Of a stretch of 45,652 nucleotides of DNA, positions 1-7,412 are shown one piece after another. The first letter of the stretch is position 1. Every line of letters begins with the position of its first letter. The notes under the pieces were generated by a model. It was not told the origin of the DNA. It did not search any database and saw nothing but the letters and a program-made list of their open reading frames with translations. The position numbers and the translations under genes are program-made. This stretch comes from Pedosphaera sp. (lineage in GTDB: Bacteria; Verrucomicrobiota; Verrucomicrobiia; Limisphaerales; Pedosphaeraceae): positions 1-45,652 of the forward strand of contig JAQGPC010000043.1 in the NCBI GenBank assembly GCA_028293285.1. The letters run 5' to 3'.

Positions 1-2
1 CC

Positions 3-530
3 TTCGGCGGGGAACCTGTCAGTGTCGTTTACTCAGGCGATACCATTGTGGCGCGCGAAGCCTGGGGGTCACCGGTCCTGGCGCAAACCTGGATCGCTTC
101 GGTAAACCAATTGCGAATCCAATATCCGCGTGGCCGCTACTATTGGCTGCTCCTTACTTCTGGTTTCCGCACCTACCGTTTTCTGCCGGTATTCTGGCGC
201 GAGTTTTATCCCCGATTCGATGCCCCCACCCCCGGTTCAGTCAAATGTCTGTTGGATCAATTGGCGACTGAACGCTTCGGCTCCCAGTATGATCCTGTCG
301 CAGGCCTCGTTCGTTTTGAAAAACCGCAGCGGCTTCGCGGCGAACTCGTCGGCATTTCCGACGCGAGAAAGCTAAACCCGCACGTCGCCTTTTTTCTGGG
401 GCAAAATCCAGGACACGATCTGGGCGATGAACTGGTTTGCCTGACCGAGCTTCAGGAAAGCAATCTGACGGCCGCTGGCAGAAGGATGGTTTCGGCACGC
501 CAACATGAATCTCACCGCGCTCATTGCTAA
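3..530 (+). CDS. C-terminal end of an unrecognised protein (partial)
   Basis: The reading frame is open from the left edge (first full codon at 3) to TAA at 528-530, so the true start lies outside the window. The visible part is about 175 residues with many aromatic residues and Arg in the middle (RGRYYWLLL, then YRFLPVFWREFYPRF). I see no motif that I can name. Its last 26 bases overlap the start of the GH3-family gene in another frame, which suggests translational coupling and a shared transcript. An internal GTG at 48 could be taken for a start, but the frame continues upstream with plausible sequence, so I treat it as internal. Function unknown. Confidence 0.5.
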   Translation, partial: FGGEPVSVVYSGDTIVAREAWGSPVLAQTWIASVNQLRIQYPRGRYYWLLLTSGFRTYRFLPVFWREFYPRFDAPTPGSVKCLLDQLATERFGSQYDPVAGLVRFEKPQRLRGELVGISDARKLNPHVAFFLGQNPGHDLGDELVCLTELQESNLTAAGRRMVSARQHESHRAHC

Positions 531-2160
531 CTCGCTTTGGTTGGGTTCCAGCTTTCCCGGCTTCCTGCGGTTCCGGCGCGCCCTGCACCGTCCGCAGGAG
601 GCTCAAATAAAATTATTGCTGCGCTGTCTCAGCGAAAATGCCACCACTGCTTACGGAAAGGCACATGACTTTGACTCAATCCGTAATTACCAGGATTTCG
701 CGCAGAAGGTTCCACTGGTGGATTATGACGACTTGGAGCCATGGATCTCCCGAATTAAAACGGGCGAAACTGCCGTGCTTACCCAGGATCGGGTAACCCA
801 CTTGATTCCCACCAGCGGCTCGACCGGCGGGCGCAAATTGATTCCTTTCACGCAAACGTTGCAACAGGAATTTAACCAGGCCATCGGCCCGTGGATAAGC
901 GATCTTTACTTTAAATGCCCAACCATTGGTCTGGGCAGTTCCTATTGGTCAGTCACTCCGCTGGCCTCTTCCCTGGAAACCGAGTCGCCCGTTGTGCCTA
1001 TCGGTTTTGAGGATGACAGCAGTTATCTCGGTGGCAGCAGGAAACGGTTGGTAAACGCCTTAATGGCGGTGCCGCCGGAGCTTCGACTGGTCGATGATAT
1101 TGCGGCATTCCGATACGTGACGCTGCTCTGTCTGATTCGCCAGCCGGACCTGCGACTCATCTCCGTGTGGCATCCCTCGTTCCTGACGCTTTTACTGGAT
1201 TCGTTAAAGACAAACTGGATTGACCTAGTGAACGATGTTCGCAAGGGCAGTTGCAAGTATGCTTCAAAAATTCCAGCCCCAATTATCGCCTCCTTGACAC
1301 CGTGTCCCAAACGCGCCCGCCAACTCAAGGATGCCAATCCCAACCATCCACGATCCATTTGGCCTCATCTACAGGTGATCAGTTGCTGGGGTGATGGCCA
1401 CGCTTCCGGGCCGGCAAACGATTTGGGGCAAAGATTCCCCGGTGTATCGGTCCAACCCAAGGGCCTGCTCGCGACTGAGGCGTTTGTTACTTTTCCCTTC
1501 CGCGGCTTTTGCCCACTCGCCATCTGCTCTCACTTCTTTGAATTCATTGACGACCAAGGTCGCATTCACCTGGCTCATGAGTTGGTCCAAGACGCCGAGT
1601 ATGAAGTCGTGGTTACCACTGGTGGCGGACTCTACCGCTATCGCCTGAATGACCGAATCAAAGTGAGTGGCTTTTTGGCTGCCACTCCATCCTTTAAATT
1701 TCTGGGACGGAACGGAAACTGTTCGGACCGCGTCGGAGAGAAACTTTCCGAAGCGTTCGTGGGTCGTGCCATTCAGGAAGCAACCGTGTCACTTCCGGAG
1801 TCGCCACGCTTTGCCCTGCTGGCTCCCGAAGCGGCAGACAATGGTTTTCGCTATACCTTATTCATCGAAGGGAAAGTGGATGAGGGCTTGGCGCACCGGC
1901 TTGACCAGGCACTGAAACAAAACCCACATTACCTGTATTGCCGCAAACTCGGGCAGCTGCAATCACCCGGGGTCTTCGAGATTGCCGGCGCAGGATTCGA
2001 AATATTCGCAAGCCACGAGATGCTGCGGGGAAAACGATTGGGGGACATCAAGCCTTGCCCCCTGTCTATTCAAACCGACTGGGCAAAGCGCTTTCAATCA
2101 AAAGCGAACGAAATAGCGCCTTCGAGAGCTTCTGGCACTGATGGAAGACTGGATATTTAA
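505..2160 (+). CDS. GH3 auxin-responsive promoter family protein (acyl-adenylating enzyme)
   Basis: 551 residues, normal length for the GH3 family. GH3 enzymes belong to the ANL (adenylate-forming) superfamily and in plants conjugate amino acids to hormone carboxylates; the bacterial substrates are unknown. The phosphate-binding motif TSGSTGGRK is near residue 112. A later motif, TTGGGLYRYRLND (about 370-382), matches the GH3 adenylate-binding region, followed by FLGRNG. The start ATG at 505 overlaps the upstream gene, and an AAGGA at 484-488 lies rather far upstream. No signal peptide or membrane segment is evident, so it is probably cytosolic. The family call is firm; the substrate cannot be told from sequence. 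Confidence 0.85.
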   Translation: MNLTALIANSLWLGSSFPGFLRFRRALHRPQEAQIKLLLRCLSENATTAYGKAHDFDSIRNYQDFAQKVPLVDYDDLEPWISRIKTGETAVLTQDRVTHLIPTSGSTGGRKLIPFTQTLQQEFNQAIGPWISDLYFKCPTIGLGSSYWSVTPLASSLETESPVVPIGFEDDSSYLGGSRKRLVNALMAVPPELRLVDDIAAFRYVTLLCLIRQPDLRLISVWHPSFLTLLLDSLKTNWIDLVNDVRKGSCKYASKIPAPIIASLTPCPKRARQLKDANPNHPRSIWPHLQVISCWGDGHASGPANDLGQRFPGVSVQPKGLLATEAFVTFPFRGFCPLAICSHFFEFIDDQGRIHLAHELVQDAEYEVVVTTGGGLYRYRLNDRIKVSGFLAATPSFKFLGRNGNCSDRVGEKLSEAFVGRAIQEATVSLPESPRFALLAPEAADNGFRYTLFIEGKVDEGLAHRLDQALKQNPHYLYCRKLGQLQSPGVFEIAGAGFEIFASHEMLRGKRLGDIKPCPLSIQTDWAKRFQSKANEIAPSRASGTDGRLDI

Positions 2161-2261
2161 GCTCGAGTTTATCCGGTGTTCGTTAAGGCCTGAGGAGCCT
2201 AGACGCAGTAAACTTATTGGCCTGAAGAATTCCAGGTTTGCAATCGTTGCCACGAAAACTT

Positions 2262-2784
2262 TCAGCTGTCAAATGGCCAAGTAGGTAAAATCGGTCGGCC
2301 AAGAGATTCCTGCTCGGATGGAATTTGTCCGGCTTGCATATGCAGCGGAGTAAAATTGCGATCGGGTTTTTCCTTCAGCACGCGAACAAACAATATCGAA
2401 ACCGGCTTCATCACTGTCACCGAAATGCCAGAATCCAAAGTTTTCCGGGAAACGTCGCAGCAGTGCAATCGTAGCGCTACCGGGGTAGCTGGTGCAGACA
2501 AAAAATTCCCCGCTCTGAAGCTTTGCCAATTCGTAGAACGTCGTTTCATTTTCGATTGTAAGGCAGCGCTGGGATGATGTCTCGATAATCTCCGCCCGTT
2601 CAATGTCTGGTTGAGATAAGCGAAATGGACCGTGCAACAGACCCAGATCCAACCATGTGCCATTAAAACAAAGTTTTAGCGGGCCGTGAACAAGCGCTGA
2701 ACGCGGATTGGGGAGAATTCCAACATCGTCAAGCGTGCGAATAGCGCCACAGGTAATGTCTTCAAGCAAACGCCCTAACCAGAA
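2262..2784 (-). pseudogene. Remnant of a DUF2220 / JetD-like protein (C-terminal half, frameshifted)
   Basis: The minus frame ending at 2269 contains LTIENETTFYEL and later FGFWHFGDSDEAGFDI, which resemble the Toprim-like C-terminal domain of DUF2220, the family of Wadjet JetD nuclease subunits. The frame has only a TTG start (2767-2769) with a stop just upstream (2785-2787), whereas JetD proteins are about 380-400 residues, so the N-terminal half is missing. After FDI the family-like sequence continues in the next frame (FVRVLKEKPDRNF, then PSEQESLGRP) to a stop at 2262. This implies one extra base near 2391. No jetA, jetB or jetC homologue is nearby. The domain call is from memory of family motifs. 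Confidence 0.5.
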
Positions 2785-2959
2785 TTAAAACCGTTGGCTA
2801 CCCCTCCTTTCCCGCCTGGACGCAAAGGGTCAAACAAAAATCATAGTCACCGTAAAACTTAAGCGATCAACTTAGTACACATTTTTTTGGAAGTGAAAAC
2901 CGGAGTCTTGGGCGCAGGCAATCGGAGGTTGTAAAACTTTAAAGCTCTTCCCGCAGGAA

Positions 2960-3768
2960 TCAACGCGCGAACTCGTCGATTTTGTCACCATCAATCCTAT
3001 AGATCGCCACCAACAGACCGTTTTCGCGTGCCTCGCCCACATGCAGGATGCCGCAAACCGTGATGGGTTGATCCAACATCGCTCGGACTCCTCCACGGGC
3101 CATCCGAACACTGACCCACTCGTTAATCTTTGACATGATTCCGTAGCAAAAGGCGGACTGGCTTTTAAGCAGGAGAAACTCGGTCACCAGCCCGTGATCC
3201 ATTTTAACCGGCATCATGAACCCCTTGGTGGCAACGGATTTCCGTCGAATGCTTTCACTTTTTCAGGAATCTCTTGAGTCACTTTTAGTGAAGCGGTAAC
3301 TGGATCAATCCGCGCGTCCACCATCTCCTGAGTCAAGTCGAAGCGGTATGTCGAAAGTTTGTCGAATCCAACCTTTTGATACCTTTCGACCTCCTCCTCG
3401 CTAACCTCCGGCTCTGTTTTTAAAAATTCATTGCCTGGAGTTGGTTGAGAGTGCTGTTCCAAGCTGGTGGGCAGGGCAGGACCGCCACTATTCGTTAACT
3501 TAACCGGAGCTGTTCCAATGATTGGCTCCCCTTGAGTGACTGCCAGCGGGAGCGGAGGTTTGGCTGGCGGGCGATTGCCACCCGCCGCTACTTGCGCCTG
3601 CACTGCTACTTGCGCCTGCACTAATTGTGAAGGTGAAAAGGTGGGTGTGGTTTTTTCCATCATGATGATGGCAATACTGATGAAGCCGCCAACCAGCATG
3701 CCTTTGTAGATTGCGTTGTTCTTGACCAGTCTGGCCCTGGCCTTCCGATTCATTTTTTGTTTCTTCAT
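2960..3768 (-). pseudogene. DUF3299-like protein split by a frameshift
   Basis: Two minus-strand frames appear to form one protein. The first (3768 to 3214) has a basic N-terminus, one membrane helix (GMLVGGFISIAIIMM), a Pro/Ala-rich linker and an acidic segment, and ends KAFDGNPLPPRGS. The second (3217 to 2960) begins MMPVKMDHGLVTEFLLLKSQ and continues CYGIMSKINEWVSVRM, typical of the DUF3299 fold, which carries a conserved Cys. One extra G in the run at about 3222-3225 would join them as RGFMMPV. The present arrangement is an ATGA overlap, so translation of two coupled pieces remains possible. The downstream piece is 85 residues, too short for the whole domain. The cause could be mutation or a sequencing error. 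Confidence 0.6.
3589..3622. repeat. Two tandem copies of an 18-bp unit inside the DUF3299-like gene
   Basis: The 16-base string tacttgcgcctgcact occurs at 3589-3604 and again at 3607-3622. In the protein it gives the repeated AQVAVQAQVA in the Pro/Ala-rich linker. It keeps the frame, so it is not the cause of the frameshift. Confidence 0.8.
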
Positions 3769-3866
3769 GTGCGTTTTACCTTTCGGCAGTGGATTTAACC
3801 CGGCTGCGGCCAGGCCGGCTGCGCCGGCGAAGCATGAATTCCGTGCAGGTAATATTGGTTTCCAGC

Positions 3867-4358
3867 TTACTGTTTGGTATTCCCATCGTGGTCATTTCCT
3901 TTTGGAAAACTGAACGCTACCTGGCTATATCGTTTCCCTTTGATGACAATTTCCATGAGTTTCCCCTCGAAGTTCGTGTGGACTTTTAACCAATCGGATT
4001 GTGCTTCAAAAAGAGATGTGTCCCCTAACCGTTCCCCGGTCGCGCTATTCGGAACACCTTTAAAAGTCAACTGAACGCCGCCGGTTGCATCGTTTACGAC
4101 CAGCTCAAATTTTTCCTCTTTGAGACGAACGAAATTCTCCATTTCACCATCCAGGACGTACGCGCGTAAGACTCCGGTTGCTGGCTCCAGCAGGAGTTCG
4201 AGATGGTATTCCTCTTCGCCCAATTCCACTGGAGTTCCCTTATGAGGCGCTTTGTGTTCATGGTGAGGCGCTTCACTTTGGGTGGGCAATTCCGCCTTCT
4301 TGCAGCCCGTTATGGAATTTAATAGCAGTATGCATATTACAATTTTGATAGCATTCAT
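3867..4358 (-). CDS. Small lipoprotein with a His-rich segment
   Basis: 163 residues. The N-terminus is a lipoprotein signal (hydrophobic IVICILLLNS, then lipobox ITGC with Cys19), so it should be lipid-anchored in the envelope. Right after the lipobox is a His-rich stretch (HHEHKAPHKG) that could bind a metal. The rest resembles a small beta-rich domain ending in KRYSQVAFSFPKGNDHDG. It lies between the FtsX-like permease remnant (upstream) and the DUF3299-like gene (downstream) on the same strand. I recall similar lipoproteins beside export-type ABC transporters in Verrucomicrobia, so a role in metal or lipid export is possible. The reading frame is intact although its neighbours are broken. 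Confidence 0.75.
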   Translation of the reverse strand: MNAIKIVICILLLNSITGCKKAELPTQSEAPHHEHKAPHKGTPVELGEEEYHLELLLEPATGVLRAYVLDGEMENFVRLKEEKFELVVNDATGGVQLTFKGVPNSATGERLGDTSLFEAQSDWLKVHTNFEGKLMEIVIKGKRYSQVAFSFPKGNDHDGNTKQ

Positions 4359-4388
4359 GCGATGATAGCATTCATGTGATTATGGTAA

Positions 4389-4598
4389 TTACGAGGTTGG
4401 CAGCAGGTTTTTAGCAACATCAGTACGGTATGCCTTGAGAGCCGGGATCGTGCCGGCCAGTCCTCCCAGACTAATTAAAAGTGCCGGCGCCCAAAGCATC
4501 ACCAGATTGAACTTCATCGACTCCAGCACAACACCAGTCTGGGCACGAATCACTGCGGTCACTGCCGCTGGTGGCTTTGACGAAGCCGAGCAGAACGT
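4389..4598 (-). pseudogene. C-terminal remnant of an FtsX/MacB-like ABC permease
   Basis: The minus frame ending with TAA at 4389-4391 reads VIRAQTGVVLES, then LISLGGLAGTIPALKAYRTDV and a short tail. This matches the last transmembrane helix and the P-A-x-x-AYRTDVA ending of FtsX-type export permeases. The frame has a stop just upstream (TGA at 4599-4601) and no start, so only about 70 of the usual 390 or more codons remain. The matching ATPase gene is absent. It fits with the lipoprotein and DUF3299-like gene as a decayed export cassette. Confidence 0.6.
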
Positions 4599-4898
4599 TC
4601 ATGGTCGAGGTGGTCTTTGAAGGCCCGGATACCTTATGGCATCCGGGCTGCCTAAAACCTCCTTGGAAATTTGGATTGGAGTTCACAAGTAATTACATCA
4701 ATTCGACAACGGACTTATGCCAATGCAGTGGCTGGCATGGGTGTCCATGATTTCAACGCAACTGTTTTGAATTTTCTTTAAAACACATCCAGGGAGCAGC
4801 CGCTCAATGGATAATTAAATTTAGAATTTCCTCCCATCCGAATCTCCGCGCACAATTCACATGTACACGATGAGGCTCAATGGGAACATTCGCAGAAA

Positions 4899-5220
4899 CT
4901 ACGCGAGGAGAGCGGGAGGACCGCGCACGGGTAACAGGTGATAATCGACGGGAACCAGGATAGAAGTCGAAGGTTGATCTACTAAACGCACCACAACTGA
5001 CGGGAGAACAACCGCAATGGTGACGGACGAAAAATGGAATTTGCCCTGCGACAGCAGCGTAACCGCGCAATAGTGATCGGTGCTGTCCGATTCAGAATGC
5101 CAAAGGTGATGCAGGGTTGGCGAAGCAGCCAGAACTTGAAGTAAACAGAGCAGCGCCAGACAGAGCAGCGCGAACGCCCCCTTCCAGACTGTCAGTTTTT
5201 TTATTCAAGTTCTGACTCAT
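4899..5220 (-). pseudogene. Small His-rich membrane protein, frameshifted at an A7 run
   Basis: ATG at 5218-5220 begins MSQNLNKK, which runs out of frame after seven A residues (5196-5202 on the plus strand as T7). Removing one A joins it to a good frame: LTVWKGAFALLCLALLCLL, a membrane helix, then SPTLHHLWHSESDSTDHYCAV and VVLPSVVV, ending with TAG at 4899-4901. The H-H-x-W-H ... D-H-x-C pattern resembles small DUF2946-like exported proteins found with metal or export genes. I infer one gene of about 106 residues. Slippage at the A7 run could still restore some product. Confidence 0.5.
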
Positions 5221-5239
5221 GCTCTGCGCATTAGTTTAA

Positions 5240-6572
5240 CAGGCTGCTGAAAAACGAGGTGATTTTTGGCTGACCCGGTTTTTTGTATGGTTGGTGGGTC
5301 TATCGCTTGGTCACGCACTCCAGAACATTCCGGTTCCACTGCCGCTTGACCGCACTTCAGCGGCTCGTTAACCCGGCTGGCTCTGGTTTTTGCTTATCCC
5401 GGCTGTCTGCTCAAAGCCAGTCGCGTCATCCTCAAGAGATTGTAGGCTCCTGCCACAAAATAGACCCAGGCTTGATTTCGTTCTATTCCCCGGTAGCGGG
5501 TCTTCCGCAATCCGCCCACCGTTTTCATCCAGCCAAAGATTTCCTCCACCCGTTTGCGGATCCGCTGGCTGGCCTGATAACCCTGGGCACCGGTGGTGCG
5601 CCCGTCCAAGCCTTCGATCTGCACGCGTTCCTTGCAGGCCACATGCGGCGACACTTCCCGGTCCCGGCAACCGGTCACGAACTTCTTCTGGTGATACGCC
5701 TTGTCCGCTCCGAGCGTCGTGAGCTTGGCCCCGTGCAGTTGCCGGTGTTCGTCCACCTGTGCCAGCGCCACCTCGGGTTCGCCTTGGGCAATCGGGTTGT
5801 GGACCGTGATGGCCGCGCACAAGCCGTGGCGGTTCTCCATCAGGACGTGCGCCCCGAAACAGAGTTTGCTGGCCTGTCCCGCTGCCTTCCGGTACAGCAC
5901 GCTCTGGGGATCGGTCGTGCTTTGGTGCGTGTCGTTGCGCCGCTGCTCCCCACGGAAGTTCACGGTCGGATTGCCCGGATCATCGTCCTTAGCCGCCGCC
6001 ACTTTCGCCCCATCTTTTCCGTTCTGGCGCACAAAGCTTTTCATGCTCGCCCAGGCTTCCACCAGCGTCCCGTCCGCCGTGAAGTGCTGGTCGCTGGTCC
6101 AGCCCTCGGCCCGCGACAGATCGTAAACCTCAAGGAAGAACAGGTGGGCGGCTTCGGCCGAAAGCACCCGCTCATAATTATGGGGGAACACGGTCGGGTC
6201 GAAACTGCCTTCCTCCAGTTCCCGGTCCAGGAACCAGAGCCAGAGAAGATTGTAGGCCAGTTGCTCGCAGAACAGCCGCTCGCTGCGCACCGAGTAGAGC
6301 GCAATCAAAATCCGGCTCTTGAGCAGTTGTTCGGGCGGGATGGAGGGACGGCCTTCCCCGGCGTAAAGCTGGTCAAATAACGGGGAGAGTTTCGCCAGGA
6401 TTTTATCCACCCGCTCCTTGATGCCCCGCAAGGGATGGTCGTCGGGCACGCGCTGGTTGAGGTCGATAATCGTCAAAAACTCCGGCTGGGCTTTGGCTTT
6501 TCCACGCAGGCATCATCAGACGCAAGGACAACCAGATGGTTTCAAAATTTGTTGGGGTTTTTCAGCAGCCTG
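5240..6572 (-). mobile_element. IS5-type insertion sequence, complete
   Basis: Perfect 16-bp terminal inverted repeats: caggctgctgaaaaac at 5240-5255 and its reverse complement at 6557-6572, giving a 1333-bp element. It holds one full transposase gene on the minus strand. I could not see a target-site duplication: the left flank ends in tttaa and the right flank begins ctagg. The element sits exactly between the decayed gene block and the tRNA array. Confidence 0.9.
5394..6476 (-). CDS. IS5-family DDE transposase
   Basis: 360 residues from a TTG start at 6474-6476. The same frame continues upstream as LRGKAKAQPEF to a CTG at 6507-6509, and related transposases often begin MRGK, so the start may have changed from ATG to CTG. 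The N-terminal region (PSIPPEQLLKSRILIALYSV) is the DUF772-type domain; the catalytic DDE triad is likely the D in FTADGT (about 129), the D in GADKAY (about 258) and the E in RVEEIFGWMK (about 314). The frame is intact, so the element could be active if the weak start is used. It lies wholly inside the inverted repeats. Confidence 0.9.
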   Translation of the reverse strand: MTIIDLNQRVPDDHPLRGIKERVDKILAKLSPLFDQLYAGEGRPSIPPEQLLKSRILIALYSVRSERLFCEQLAYNLLWLWFLDRELEEGSFDPTVFPHNYERVLSAEAAHLFFLEVYDLSRAEGWTSDQHFTADGTLVEAWASMKSFVRQNGKDGAKVAAAKDDDPGNPTVNFRGEQRRNDTHQSTTDPQSVLYRKAAGQASKLCFGAHVLMENRHGLCAAITVHNPIAQGEPEVALAQVDEHRQLHGAKLTTLGADKAYHQKKFVTGCRDREVSPHVACKERVQIEGLDGRTTGAQGYQASQRIRKRVEEIFGWMKTVGGLRKTRYRGIERNQAWVYFVAGAYNLLRMTRLALSRQPG

Positions 6573-6576
6573 CTAG

Positions 6577-6629
6577 GAATGCGGAGTGCGGAATGAAATA
6601 ACCTCGGAAACATTCCGCACTCCGCATTC
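6577..6629 (-). terminator. 19-bp perfect inverted repeat downstream of tRNA-Glu
   Basis: gaatgcggagtgcggaatg (6577-6595) and its exact reverse complement (6611-6629) with a 15-base loop. It lies between the insertion sequence and the last gene of the minus-strand array, where a transcript end is expected. There is no clear U-tract, so it may instead be a dispersed palindromic repeat or a processing hairpin. Confidence 0.5.
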
Positions 6630-6646
6630 TACATTCCGAATTTAGA

Positions 6647-6724
6647 TGGTGTTCCTGGCCGGACTCCCACCGGCTAAACATCTCCTTGAAAGGGAGACCG
6701 CTCGACTACTTGACGCTCAGGAAC
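6647..6724 (-). tRNA. tRNA-Glu-like (anticodon TTC) with altered elbow
   Basis: 78 nt. The acceptor GTTCCTG pairs perfectly with CAGGAAC, followed by discriminator A and an encoded CCA. The anticodon arm is TCTCC-CTTTCAA-GGAGA. The T-stem GCCGG/CCGGC encloses TGGGAGT in place of TTCGAAT, so bases 55 and 56 are G. The D-loop AAGTAGTC lacks GG and the D-stem has a bulged G. It follows prfH by 42 bases and is the last gene of the array. Confidence 0.8.
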
Positions 6725-6766
6725 GAAATGATGCGAATAAGACCCAACCAGATGCCGATAAAACCT

Positions 6767-7390
6767 TTACTCTTTGCGACGAAACTCACGACCTTCATAA
6801 ATGCGAACTGGATTTCCCCGCTCCAATTGGTTGTGCAAATCCCAACGCTCTTTCTGCGCTTTTGCCTGCGAGGATTCTCCCTGCCGCTTTAACACCAGGT
6901 GCAACCGTTCCATGGCGAGTTTCCGGTTTTGATGCTGGGACCGCTCGGTTTGGGCGACCGCGCTTAATCCACTGGGCAGATGAGTAATACGAATGGCGGA
7001 GCAGGTTTTATTGACATGCTGGCCTCCCGGCCCTGAAGAACGCATCGCTTCGATTTTGATATCGTTGGCATTCCAATCAGGTTTTTCAGGGATTTCAATC
7101 TGCTCCAAACCAACAAACCAGTTCTTACGTTTGTGATGCGGACGAAAGGGGCTTTGACCAATCCATAATATTGTCCCGGCACAAGAGGTTGCAAATTCTT
7201 GAACCTGCCTGCCTTCCACCGAAATAACCGCCGAGCGTATTGTGGAAGCAACGCCGTCAATTTTTTCAATCTCATTAACCGTTAGTCCTATTACTTCTGC
7301 TTCCTGAATCAAGGTCTCCAATAACCGAGCGGCGGCCCAACCACATTCTTCAGGCCCGCGACCAGAAGTAATTTGCAGGTAAATTTTCAT
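6767..7390 (-). CDS. prfH: Peptide chain release factor H-like protein (PrfH)
   Basis: 207 residues, typical for PrfH. The RF-1 domain has the peptidyl-tRNA hydrolysis motif SSGPGGQHVNKT (about 116-127), followed by the basic tail HQNRKLAMERL typical of class I factors and their paralogues. There is no separate stop-codon recognition domain. PrfH is known to be encoded next to RtcB2 and to release peptides from ribosomes whose 16S decoding centre has been cut, so that RtcB2 can repair the rRNA. Here it follows rtcB by 22 bases on the same strand, and a tRNA-Glu-like gene follows it by 42 bases. Start ATG at 7388-7390. The family call is firm; the substrate in this organism is inferred. Confidence 0.92.
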   Translation of the reverse strand: MKIYLQITSGRGPEECGWAAARLLETLIQEAEVIGLTVNEIEKIDGVASTIRSAVISVEGRQVQEFATSCAGTILWIGQSPFRPHHKRKNWFVGLEQIEIPEKPDWNANDIKIEAMRSSGPGGQHVNKTCSAIRITHLPSGLSAVAQTERSQHQNRKLAMERLHLVLKRQGESSQAKAQKERWDLHNQLERGNPVRIYEGREFRRKE

Positions 7391-7412
7391 CTTCTTTGAT
7401 TTCCTTTAGGCG

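Noticed and set aside
5283-6380. 365-codon plus-strand frame across the insertion sequence
   Set aside because: It is the antisense shadow of the DDE transposase, which has clear motifs on the minus strand.
5231-6580. A target-site duplication (TTAA or CTAG) for the insertion sequence
   Set aside because: The two flanks do not share a matching short repeat.
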